In this document: positions 41,762 through 49,612 of the stretch, one piece after another
Numbering within the stretch: the first letter of the stretch is position 1
Layout of the letters: every line of letters begins with the position of its first letter
From: an uncultured Ruminococcus sp.
Lineage (GTDB): Bacteria; Bacillota; Clostridia; Oscillospirales; Ruminococcaceae
Assembly (NCBI GenBank): GCA_910576995.1
Contig: CAJTLC010000014.1
Span: forward strand, 5,275-69,274
Direction of reading: 5' to 3'
DNA length: 64,000 bases
Program-made: the position numbers and the translations under genes
Notes under the pieces: model-generated
What the model saw: only the letters and a program-made list of their open reading frames with translations
Told to the model about the DNA's origin: nothing
Database searches by the model: none

Positions 41762-44161
41762 CTATTTTAATTCTGCAATGGTAACTCCGTCTTCGCCTTC
41801 TCCATATACGCCGAGACGAAATGTTTTTATCGACGGATGATTTTTCAGACGCTGATGCACAGCCGCTCTGAGAAGTCCTGTTCCTTTACCATGAATTATT
41901 GAGATCGTAGAAATATTTGACATTACAGCCTGATCTATAAATGAATCAAGCTGGTATACTCCGTCGTCACAAGCGCAGCCGCGAATATCAAGTTCCATTT
42001 TTCCGCGGCGTTCAGCTTTTACTCCTACCCTGCCCACTCTTTTGCGATTTTTCTGTATATTCTTGTTTCCGACGGTAACTTTCGGAGATTCCTCAAGACG
42101 AAGCCGCGAAATATTCATCTTTGTTTTCATTACGCCCATCTGTACGAATACAAAATCGCTTCCGTCGGGTTCGCCCGAAACGATACCCTTGCGCTGAAGA
42201 TCAACAACATAAACCGTATCTCCGCGTTTAAGCTTACGCGGCAATACATATCCTTCATTGGGATCTCCGCCGTCGACCGGATTGGCAATATCGTACATTT
42301 TGTTAAAACTCTGCTTAGACCTTGATTTCATACCTGAAACATCGGCGCTGAAACTCTTTTTCTCCTTTTCGCGGCGAAGTTTTTCAAGTTCGTCGATCAA
42401 TTCGTTTGATTCCGCCTTGGTCTGTTCAATGATCGTCATAGCTTGCAGACGCGCCTTTTCAAGTTCTTCCGCACGAAATTTTTCAAGATTTTCACGTTCG
42501 CTACGCAATATCGCTTCATGTTCTTCAGCTTCTCTGCAAAGTTTAACAGCTGTTTCTTTTTCGCGTTCAAGTTCGATACGGGATTCCTCAAGTTTTCCGA
42601 TAACCTCTTCCAGCCGCGAATTCTCTTCGCTGACTCTTGAACGTGCGTCGGCAATAATATCCGACGGCATACCGAGACTTTCGGAGATGGCAAATGCGTT
42701 GGATTTTCCGGGAGAACCTACTATCAGCCTATAAGTCGGACGAAGCGTTTCAATATCGAATTCGCATGAAGCATTTTCAACGCCGGACGTATTAAGAGCA
42801 AAAACTTTCAGTTCCTGATAATGAGTTGTAACCATTAACTTTGCACCGTTGAAAATAAGCCTGCGGATAACAGAAACTGCAAGCGCAGCGCCTTCGACGG
42901 GATCTGTTCCCGATCCCAACTCGTCAAGCAGCACAAGAGAATTTTCATCTGCCGTACCAAGTATTTCAATTACTTTATTCGTATGAGCGGAAAATGTGGA
43001 GAGATTCTGTTCAATACTCTGACTATCGCCGATATCCACAAGAATATGCCTGAAAACCGATATACTGCTGCCGTCGGAAACCGGAATAAGAAGTCCGCAC
43101 ATCGTCATCGCCGCAAGAAGCCCCGCAGTTTTAAGGGCGACTGTTTTTCCGCCGGTATTCGGACCTGTTATCATCAACGCCTGATAATCCTCTCCAAGAG
43201 AAAGATCGATCGGCACTGCATTTTTCTGATCGAGAAGCGGATGACGCGCTTTTTTAAGACAAATTTTTCCGTCATCGGTAATGTGCGGCATGGAACATTT
43301 CAGCTTTGCGGCAAAATTTGATTTTGCAAAGTAAAGATTCAATTCAACACAAACCTTGTAATTTTCACACAGAACGTCCGCGCAATCTCCGCATTCGCTG
43401 CAAAGTTCGCGAATTATGCGCTCTATCTCCTCCTGCTCCTTACCCTGTAAAATTCGTATATCATTATTAGCTTCGACTACCGCCATAGGCTCAATGAAGA
43501 ACGTCTGACCTGTAGCTGACGTATCATGAACAAGACCGCTGACTTGTCCCCTGTGTTCCGATTTAACAGGAAGAACAAATCTGCCGTCGCGTATTGTTAC
43601 ATTGCTGTCCTGCAAATACTGCTGCTTGCTTTTCACCATTTTATCAAGAGTTTCGCGAAGCTGCATCTCCGCACGATTTATCTTTCTGCGGATCGCCGCC
43701 AATTCAGGACTCGCGGCGTCCGATATCTCAGTTTCGGAAATTATCGCGCGCTCGATTTTTTCAAGAAGCCAATCGTTAGGAGCAAGGCGTGAAAAAAGAT
43801 AATCAAGTTCCGTCTCGATATTCTCACAGGCGGAATACCATTTGGAAAGACCGCTGATCTGCCGCAGCATTACGGCGATATCCATAATATCTCTAAGCGA
43901 GATTATCGCCCCTGTTTTAGCGCGTTTCGCCGCCACGGAAATATCTTTAAAATTACTGAAAGGCGGCGTTCCGTACTGTATCGAGAGAGAAAGCGCCTGA
44001 TTAGTTTTAAGATTTTCACGCCTTACTTCGGCAAGATCGTTTATCGGACGAAGCGCCAGCGCCATGCGCTTTGTTTCATCATTCGAAGCATGGGCGGCAA
44101 CCATTTCCAGAATTTTATCAAGTTCTAAAGTTTTAAGATATTTATTCATATTTTTTACCAT
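41762..44161 (-). CDS. mutS2: MutS2 (recombination-suppressing / ribosome-rescue ATPase)
   Basis: 799 aa. MutS-type core with Walker A GPNTGGKTVALKTAG and Walker B LVLLDELGSGTDP, a coiled coil (about 510-620) and a C-terminal Smr nuclease domain (LDIRGCACDDGVYQLDSFID, IIHGKGTGLLR). MutS2 was first linked to suppression of recombination and more recently to splitting of collided ribosomes. ATG 44161 has a weak AAGAGA site; ATG 44149 (MNKYLKTLELDK) is equally possible. It follows recO after a palindromic repeat. Confidence 0.95.
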   Translation of the reverse strand: MVKNMNKYLKTLELDKILEMVAAHASNDETKRMALALRPINDLAEVRRENLKTNQALSLSIQYGTPPFSNFKDISVAAKRAKTGAIISLRDIMDIAVMLRQISGLSKWYSACENIETELDYLFSRLAPNDWLLEKIERAIISETEISDAASPELAAIRRKINRAEMQLRETLDKMVKSKQQYLQDSNVTIRDGRFVLPVKSEHRGQVSGLVHDTSATGQTFFIEPMAVVEANNDIRILQGKEQEEIERIIRELCSECGDCADVLCENYKVCVELNLYFAKSNFAAKLKCSMPHITDDGKICLKKARHPLLDQKNAVPIDLSLGEDYQALMITGPNTGGKTVALKTAGLLAAMTMCGLLIPVSDGSSISVFRHILVDIGDSQSIEQNLSTFSAHTNKVIEILGTADENSLVLLDELGSGTDPVEGAALAVSVIRRLIFNGAKLMVTTHYQELKVFALNTSGVENASCEFDIETLRPTYRLIVGSPGKSNAFAISESLGMPSDIIADARSRVSEENSRLEEVIGKLEESRIELEREKETAVKLCREAEEHEAILRSERENLEKFRAEELEKARLQAMTIIEQTKAESNELIDELEKLRREKEKKSFSADVSGMKSRSKQSFNKMYDIANPVDGGDPNEGYVLPRKLKRGDTVYVVDLQRKGIVSGEPDGSDFVFVQMGVMKTKMNISRLRLEESPKVTVGNKNIQKNRKRVGRVGVKAERRGKMELDIRGCACDDGVYQLDSFIDQAVMSNISTISIIHGKGTGLLRAAVHQRLKNHPSIKTFRLGVYGEGEDGVTIAELK

Positions 44162-44174
44162 TTCAAAAATCTCT

Positions 44175-44335
44175 TGGCAACCTCTATAAACCTATTTGAA
44201 TAAGCAAAAATCAGATAGGTGCAACAGTTGCAAGAAAAACTCTCGAAGGCGTGCTGTCGCACTCCGAGAGAGTTTGACGAAGCAAATGCTGTGCATAGCT
44301 GATTTTTGTCAAAAGAGGTTTTTAGAGGTTGCCTC
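44175..44335. repeat. Palindromic element between recO and mutS2
   Basis: Left end GGCAACCTCTATAAACCT (about 44177) and right end AGGTTTTTAGAGGTTGCC (44317-44334) are inverted, and pairing continues inward (AAGCAAAAATCAG/CTGATTTTTGTC). The centre has ACTCTCGAAGG, GCTGTCG and CTCCGAGAGAG. The ends match the 16176-16274 element; the centre matches 49460-49495 (CCGAAGGCAGGCTGTCGAATCC). The element abuts the recO stop codon. Confidence 0.8.
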
Positions 44336-45097
44336 TTATTTAACTGTCTTTGAAGACAGATTCTTATAAAAATCCAATGTGTTAAAATTTCTTCCAAGAT
44401 AAGATAAAGTATACCGCTCGGAAAACGCCGATAAAACTTCGGCTGAACTTTCGGAAAGGCGAAAGTTGTAAAGCCTGTCAAAATCCGCCAGAACAATATG
44501 ACGAACAGCCGCAAGAACAGGCAGTCCGAGCGTGAAATAACTGTCGTCGTGTTCGCCGGGATCTCTGCATTCAGAACAATAGAATCCACCGTTTTTCAAG
44601 GAAAAATACGATATTTTCGGCTCGTAGCAGCCGCAGCGGCGACAAACGAGGATGTCAGGCATAAAACCGATCTCCGTCATAAGGCGAAGTTCGAAAATCG
44701 ACTTTAAAAGCTTTTCACTTCGGTTTCCACTTTCAAGATAAAAAAGCGTATTAAGAAAAAGCCGCAAAACATTTCCGCTGTCCGTAAGTTCAGCCGTGCT
44801 GTATTTCAGAATATCAGCGAAATAGCTTGCCAATGAGATCGCGGAAAGAGAACTTCTCAAGCCATAAAAAATATGTATAGGTTCCACGCTGTTTAATTGG
44901 AACCTATCTTTTTTTTGATCGATACAAAAGCGCGAATATGCGAAAAGCTGCGTAGACGCCGACGACTTCCCGTTGATCTTGCGCGCTCCCTTGACCGCCA
45001 GTTCAAGAGTTCCCCTGTCTTTGGTCAGGATATCAATAAATTTATCCTGCTCTCCAAATGCTCGTTCTCTCAAAACTATACCTTCAAGTGTTATCAT
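44336..45097 (-). CDS. recO: DNA repair protein RecO
   Basis: Recombination mediator that helps load RecA onto SSB-covered DNA. 253 aa: N-terminal OB fold (TLEGIVLRERAFGEQDKFID) and a helical part with the zinc cysteines CRRCGCYEP...FYCSEC. It overlaps the YqzL-like reading frame by 14 bp. Normal order for Firmicutes (era-yqzL-recO). Confidence 0.95.
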   Translation of the reverse strand: MITLEGIVLRERAFGEQDKFIDILTKDRGTLELAVKGARKINGKSSASTQLFAYSRFCIDQKKDRFQLNSVEPIHIFYGLRSSLSAISLASYFADILKYSTAELTDSGNVLRLFLNTLFYLESGNRSEKLLKSIFELRLMTEIGFMPDILVCRRCGCYEPKISYFSLKNGGFYCSECRDPGEHDDSYFTLGLPVLAAVRHIVLADFDRLYNFRLSESSAEVLSAFSERYTLSYLGRNFNTLDFYKNLSSKTVK

Positions 45098-45176
45098 AAA
45101 AAATTCCTTTATATATAAGATAATCGTCTATTTTTCCGCTTTTCACAAAAGCGTGCCAAAGCTGTTCATCGTCCAT
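45084..45176 (-). CDS. YqzL-like micro-protein
   Basis: 30 aa from ATG 45176, preceded by GGAGGCG. Sequence MDDEQLWHAFVKSGKIDDYL followed by IYKGIF fits the short YqzL family (pattern W..F..TG.IDAYLLYK), whose gene sits between era and recO in Bacillus and Clostridia. It overlaps the recO start by 14 bp, so translation may be coupled. Function unknown; too short to be found by routine gene calling. Confidence 0.75.
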   Translation of the reverse strand: MDDEQLWHAFVKSGKIDDYLIYKGIFYDNT

Positions 45177-45258
45177 AATGCGCCTCCAGACTCAGTCGTT
45201 TCAGGCTTTTATTATTTACAATGAACAATAATATATACCCATAAATCTTGATTTGCAA

Positions 45259-46152
45259 CTATTTGTCAGACAAGCCGAAACTGCGTATCAATCCTTCACG
45301 ATTACGCCAATCTTCCTTAACTTTTACCCAGCATTTAAGATTAACTTTGATCTGAAAAAAATTCTCCAGTTCAATACGCGCAGCTGTAGACGCCTTTTTC
45401 AGCATCGCTCCGCCTTTTCCGATAACTATCCCCTTGTGGGATTCGCGTTCGCAGTATATGACCGCTGAAATATCGAGAATATCCTTATCGCTGCGCTCTG
45501 ACATCTGCTCAACTCCGACTGCTATTCCATGCGGCACTTCATCTTTCAGAAGTTCAAGAAGTTTTTCGCGTATCATTTCGGCAGCAAGAACTTTCTCGGG
45601 CTGATCGGTTATCATATCATCCGGGAAATAATGTACGGAATCCTCTGCCAGTTTTATTATTTCATCAATAACTATGTCTACGCCATTATCTTCTGCAACG
45701 CTTACAGGTATTACCGCCTGAAAATCAATTTTTGAAGAAATATCAGCAATATACGCGCCAAGTTCTTCCTTGTTTTTCAGCAGATCTATCTTGTTTATAA
45801 CAAGTATTACAGGCATTTTCGAACTTTCGAGAGAATGCAGCAAATTAAGTTCCTGCTCGTTTATTTTTTTGGTACAATCCTGCACGAAAATCACCGCGTC
45901 AATATCGCTCACCGATTCACGAACAGTATTGAGCATATGCTCGCTAAGCTTGTTGACAGGTTTGTGAAGTCCCGGAGTATCGAAGAAAACAAGCTGCGTA
46001 TCATCAATATTACGTATACCCGTTATCCGCGTGCGCGTAGTCTGGGGCTTACTGCTTACGGAAGCAATTTTTTCTCCTACTATAGCATTAAGCAGAGAAG
46101 ATTTTCCTGCATTGGTTCTGCCTGCGATCGTTACAAAAGCTGTTTTTGACAT
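45259..46152 (-). CDS. era: GTPase Era
   Basis: Essential GTPase for 16S rRNA 3'-end processing and 30S assembly. 297 aa: G1 GRTNAGKSSLLN, G3 DTPGLHKPVN, G4 NKIDL, and a C-terminal KH domain (GIVIGKGGAMLKKASTAARI) that binds the 16S 3' end. Its start overlaps the ybeY stop by one base. Confidence 0.97.
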   Translation of the reverse strand: MSKTAFVTIAGRTNAGKSSLLNAIVGEKIASVSSKPQTTRTRITGIRNIDDTQLVFFDTPGLHKPVNKLSEHMLNTVRESVSDIDAVIFVQDCTKKINEQELNLLHSLESSKMPVILVINKIDLLKNKEELGAYIADISSKIDFQAVIPVSVAEDNGVDIVIDEIIKLAEDSVHYFPDDMITDQPEKVLAAEMIREKLLELLKDEVPHGIAVGVEQMSERSDKDILDISAVIYCERESHKGIVIGKGGAMLKKASTAARIELENFFQIKVNLKCWVKVKEDWRNREGLIRSFGLSDK

Positions 46153-46664
46153 TATTCTTTATCTCCCTGATTTACAAACGTAACGTCCCTCGAAATTCCA
46201 AGCTTTTCAAGAACGGATTCTTCTTTTTCACGCATTATACGCTGATCGAGCTGACTGGTCTCATGATCATACCCAAGAAGATGCAGCATGGAATGAACAG
46301 TAAGAAAACCTATTTCACGCTCCAGAGAATGACCATAATTCTGCGCCTGCTTAACCGCTGTTTCAAGCGAAATAACAACGTCTCCCAACTGAACGGCTTT
46401 AGTTTCGGGATTTATCTCAACAGTACCATCTTCTCCAGTCAGCGGAAACGAAAGAACGTCGGTCACGCTGTCTTTATTGCGGTATATTTTATTAAGATTT
46501 TTAATCTCGCTGTTGCTTACAAAGGAAACGCTCACTTCCGCGTCCTTTCCGAACTTTTCAGTAGTCAAAACAGCCTGACAGCATCTTCTTATAAGAAGCC
46601 TGATGCCAACGGGAACTTTGACCTCTGTCTGATTATTTTTAACATATACTTTAAGCTTAGGCAT
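46152..46664 (-). CDS. ybeY: Endoribonuclease YbeY
   Basis: Zinc-dependent endoribonuclease for 16S rRNA maturation and ribosome quality control. The zinc motif HSMLHLLGYDHE is complete. The frame extends upstream to 46694, but GAAGGGAG is placed for ATG 46664, giving 170 aa starting MPKLKVYVKN. It overlaps phoH by 8 bp; the order phoH-ybeY-era is standard. Confidence 0.96.
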   Translation of the reverse strand: MPKLKVYVKNNQTEVKVPVGIRLLIRRCCQAVLTTEKFGKDAEVSVSFVSNSEIKNLNKIYRNKDSVTDVLSFPLTGEDGTVEINPETKAVQLGDVVISLETAVKQAQNYGHSLEREIGFLTVHSMLHLLGYDHETSQLDQRIMREKEESVLEKLGISRDVTFVNQGDKE

Positions 46665-47625
46665 GATTTTTTCTCCCTTCGTTAAATTTTTCATATGCCT
46701 TTATAATATCCTGCACGAGCTTATGCCGTACAACATCTTTTTCAGTGAATCTGTGTATATTTATGTCCTCTATTCCCTTAAGAACTTTAACCGCCTCCAC
46801 AAGTCCCGACTTCTTTGTATCAGGAAGATCGATCTGTGTAATATCGCCCGTTATAACCATTCTGCTCTCGTTTCCGAGACGCGTCAGGAACATTTTTATC
46901 TGTTCGGAAGTCGTATTCTGCGCCTCATCAAGAATGATGAAAGCCTCGTCCAGAGTTCTTCCTCTCATATAAGCGAGCGGCGCAACTTCAATAATCCCCT
47001 TTTCCATATACTGCCCGAACCTGTCCGCGCCGAACATATCAAAAAGCGCGTCGTAAAGCGGCCGCAAATACGGATCAACCTTATCCTGCATATCTCCGGG
47101 CAGAAATCCCAGTTTTTCTCCCGCCTCAACGGCAGGACGAGTCAGGATTATTTTCTTTATCTTCCGTTCTCTGAAAGCCTTGACCGCCATTGCCACAGCA
47201 AGATAAGTTTTTCCCGTTCCTGCCGGTCCGATACCGAGAACTATAGTATTACCGCAGATAGCGTCGATATATCGTTTCTGACCTACAGTACGCGGTCTTA
47301 CTACCTTGCCGGAAGATGTGATACATACGCCGTCTCCGCCAAGTTCTTCAAGCTGTTGCTCAGCTCCATCGGCAACCATTGATGTAACATAGCGCACAGT
47401 CTGACTGTTGAGCGGCTGTCCGTTCCTGCACATTTCCGCAAGCGCTTCAACAGCCTTTACAGCTTCCGAAAGCGACGGTTCATCGCCTATAAGTTTAATA
47501 TTTCCGTTTCTGCTGACAACAGTTACGTTGTACTGACGCCGGATATGCTGTATATTGCCGTCAAGCTGACCAAAAAGCATTGAAAGCTGCTCTTCGCTGT
47601 CTATATTAACAATTTTTTCTGCCAT
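46657..47625 (-). CDS. phoH: PhoH-like ATPase (YbeZ)
   Basis: 322 aa. N-terminal KH-like region, then a P-loop ATPase with Walker A GPAGTGKTYLAVA and Walker B DEAFIILDEAQNTT, as in the PhoH/YbeZ helicase-like family, which works with YbeY in RNA processing. Start preceded by AAAGGAG. Located between the CYTH gene and ybeY. Confidence 0.95.
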   Translation of the reverse strand: MAEKIVNIDSEEQLSMLFGQLDGNIQHIRRQYNVTVVSRNGNIKLIGDEPSLSEAVKAVEALAEMCRNGQPLNSQTVRYVTSMVADGAEQQLEELGGDGVCITSSGKVVRPRTVGQKRYIDAICGNTIVLGIGPAGTGKTYLAVAMAVKAFRERKIKKIILTRPAVEAGEKLGFLPGDMQDKVDPYLRPLYDALFDMFGADRFGQYMEKGIIEVAPLAYMRGRTLDEAFIILDEAQNTTSEQIKMFLTRLGNESRMVITGDITQIDLPDTKKSGLVEAVKVLKGIEDINIHRFTEKDVVRHKLVQDIIKAYEKFNEGRKNHA

Positions 47626-47641
47626 TAAACGTTTTTCTCCT

Positions 47642-48148
47642 TTATTTTCCTATAATCGGAAACGCACCCGCATTTGCAAGAGAGGCGTTGGAATACTCGC
47701 TGATCCCAGTTACTTCCTTTATTACTTTCACATATTCGGGGAAAAATATTTCCTGCTCGGGCGATCTCAATTCAAGTTCAAGGATTGCAAATTCATTTGA
47801 AAAAGGATAAATATCAAGTTCAAAAAGCTGATCCATATATTTGAAACATATTCTCTTTTTACGGACAGGAACACAGTCCGACTTTTTTTCTTTAAGAAGT
47901 TTTTTGTAATCATCCGCGCTTATCTCATATTCATTTTCCTTACGTGTCACAGCTGTTATAAACTTCTTCTCTGTATAAAAATAAATATCAGCGCCATTTT
48001 CAGTAATCTTTCTTACGCGCCGCTGAGAATCTCCGCTGCCGTTTTCAAGATATGTCTGCAAAATTTCGATCTGACGAATGATATCGAGCCGATCGCAGTC
48101 AGGATATTCCACAATAAATTTTCTTTCGATCTCAAGATCCTCTGCCAT
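47642..48148 (-). CDS. CYTH-domain phosphatase
   Basis: 168 aa. The CYTH signature EIERKFIV is near the N-terminus, followed by the tunnel-fold charged strands (RRVRKI, EKKFITAVTRKENEYEIS, ELELRSPE). Members hydrolyse inorganic triphosphate or thiamine triphosphate, or act as adenylate cyclases; a triphosphatase is most likely in Firmicutes. ATG 48148 follows GGAGTGAT; a start at 48169 adds an unlikely MCLRSDK. First gene of the phoH-ybeY-era-recO block. Confidence 0.88.
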   Translation of the reverse strand: MAEDLEIERKFIVEYPDCDRLDIIRQIEILQTYLENGSGDSQRRVRKITENGADIYFYTEKKFITAVTRKENEYEISADDYKKLLKEKKSDCVPVRKKRICFKYMDQLFELDIYPFSNEFAILELELRSPEQEIFFPEYVKVIKEVTGISEYSNASLANAGAFPIIGK

Positions 48149-48434
48149 TTTATCACTCCGTAAGCACAAATTAATATACGCATTTTCGGCTATATATCAA
48201 GATTTCTTCAATATATACCCATTATTTGCTGTCAGTCTGTCTTTCTGCCAAAGCCGTTTGCAAATTCATCAGCAAAACATCGTACAATATATTATACCGT
48301 AATTTTTGAATATTGTCAACAAAAAAATGAAGTTTTTTATTTTTAATATGATAAATCTTCATAGTTTTTTACAAATCAACACATCAAGATACTGAACATT
48401 CTCAAAAATGATTTTGAAGAATTTAATGCAAATC

Positions 48435-48463
48435 TTGACACATCAGATGAATTGCGATATAAT
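48435..48463 (+). promoter_or_regulatory. Promoter of the orphan response regulator
   Basis: TTGACA (48435-48440), 17 bp, TATAAT (48458-48463). The preceding 48170-48430 is A/T-rich and holds no gene I can see. Confidence 0.88.
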
Positions 48464-48514
48464 AAATAAGACCACGCAGAGTACGACTGACTGCTTTTCG
48501 GGAGTTGAATAAAA

Positions 48515-49192
48515 ATGAATAAAACAATTCTTATTATTGAAGACGACGCGGGAATTAATGATATGCTGAATATTTTACTTCAGCAAAATGGCTATCGAAC
48601 AATAAGCGCCTTTTCAGGTACTGAGGGAATACTTGTTCACAACGAAGACGTTAATTTGATACTTCTCGACCTCATGCTTCCCGGACGAAGCGGAGAAGAT
48701 ATAATACGCGAATTGAAATCAAAATATAACGTTCCCATAATAATTATCAGCGCAATTCATGATGTACACAAAAAAGTTGATCTCTTTGCCCTCGGAGCTG
48801 ATGATTATGTTACAAAACCATTTCACAATGACGAACTTCTTGCACGGATAGATGCAAGACTCCGAAGCACTTCAAACCTGATCAAAACGGATATACTTAT
48901 ATATAAAGATATTGTGATGAATACAGCCGATCATTCGGTAAAATGCGACGAAATTACCATTGAACTTTCAAAACATGAATTTGCTCTTCTGGAACTTCTG
49001 ATGAAACACCCCGAACACACCTGCACCAAAAGTATGATATACGATACCGTCTGGAACTACGAAAATTCCGCCGACGACAATACTCTTAACGTTCATATCA
49101 GTAAAATCCGCAAAAAATTAAAAGAATGCAATCCTTCTGAAGAATACATAGAAACAGTTTGGGGAATCGGTTATCGCTTGAAAAAGTCATAA
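48515..49192 (+). CDS. OmpR/PhoB-family response regulator (orphan)
   Basis: 225 aa DNA-binding regulator. Receiver domain with the acidic pair IIEDDAG, phospho-Asp in LILLDLMLPGRSGED, and switch Lys in DDYVTKPFHNDEL; the C-terminal winged helix has NTLNVHISKIRKKL and GIGYRLKKS. No histidine kinase gene is next to it, which is unusual for this class; the partner must be encoded elsewhere. Single-gene unit with a perfect promoter. Confidence 0.93.
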   Translation: MNKTILIIEDDAGINDMLNILLQQNGYRTISAFSGTEGILVHNEDVNLILLDLMLPGRSGEDIIRELKSKYNVPIIIISAIHDVHKKVDLFALGADDYVTKPFHNDELLARIDARLRSTSNLIKTDILIYKDIVMNTADHSVKCDEITIELSKHEFALLELLMKHPEHTCTKSMIYDTVWNYENSADDNTLNVHISKIRKKLKECNPSEEYIETVWGIGYRLKKS

Positions 49193-49197
49193 TGAAT

Positions 49198-49404
49198 TAG
49201 AGCGTGTTCACATAAAAATAAAATACACGTCTTTTCGGAAAATTTTGGCGACTACTGCGTTGAAAAATTTCACTATATGACCGAAGGGAACGCCCGTGGC
49301 GCGTCAGTATGCTTTCGCTTTTTCGCCTTGTATTCGCCAAAATTATGCTCGAAAATTACGCAGATATCAAAATCTTTGATTTTGCTCATCTGCGTATGCT
49401 TTAG
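49198..49404. repeat. Palindromic intergenic element, family A, second full copy
   Basis: Contains TTTTCGGAAAATTTTGGCG (left) and CGCCAAAATTATGCTCGAAAA (right) in inverted orientation, the shared centre ATATGACCGAAGGGAACG and GTGGCGCGTCAGTATGCTTT, and ends in the segment also found at 31128-31212. It lies just after the response-regulator stop. Confidence 0.78.
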
Positions 49405-49424
49405 GGTTGGTTTGAAAAATAGCT

Positions 49425-49505
49425 ATATTCGGAAAAATGCACAGAAATTACTGTATGTTAGGAGAGAATCCGAAGGCAGGCTGTCGAATCCTTTTTATCT
49501 AAATT
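49425..49505. repeat. Remnant related to the 44175 element
   Basis: CCGAAGGCAGGCTGTCGAATCC (here about 49470-49491) resembles the centre of the 44175-44335 palindrome. The terminal repeats are not clear. Confidence 0.4.
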
Positions 49506-49519
49506 TGATAAAATCTGGG

Positions 49520-49548
49520 TTGACATTTTAAATATAATGTGATATTAT
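49520..49548 (+). promoter_or_regulatory. Promoter of the CotH/dockerin gene
   Basis: TTGACA (49520-49525), 17 bp, TATTAT (49543-49548). Confidence 0.8.
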
Positions 49549-49612
49549 TAGAATATAAGTTAAAGCCTGTTTGTGATAATTTAAAATATTCAATGAAAAG
49601 AGATGATATCTT

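Noticed and set aside
46663..47382. Plus-strand open frame of 239 codons opposite phoH
   Set aside because: Antisense to a confidently identified PhoH-like gene; no domain resemblance and no upstream signals.
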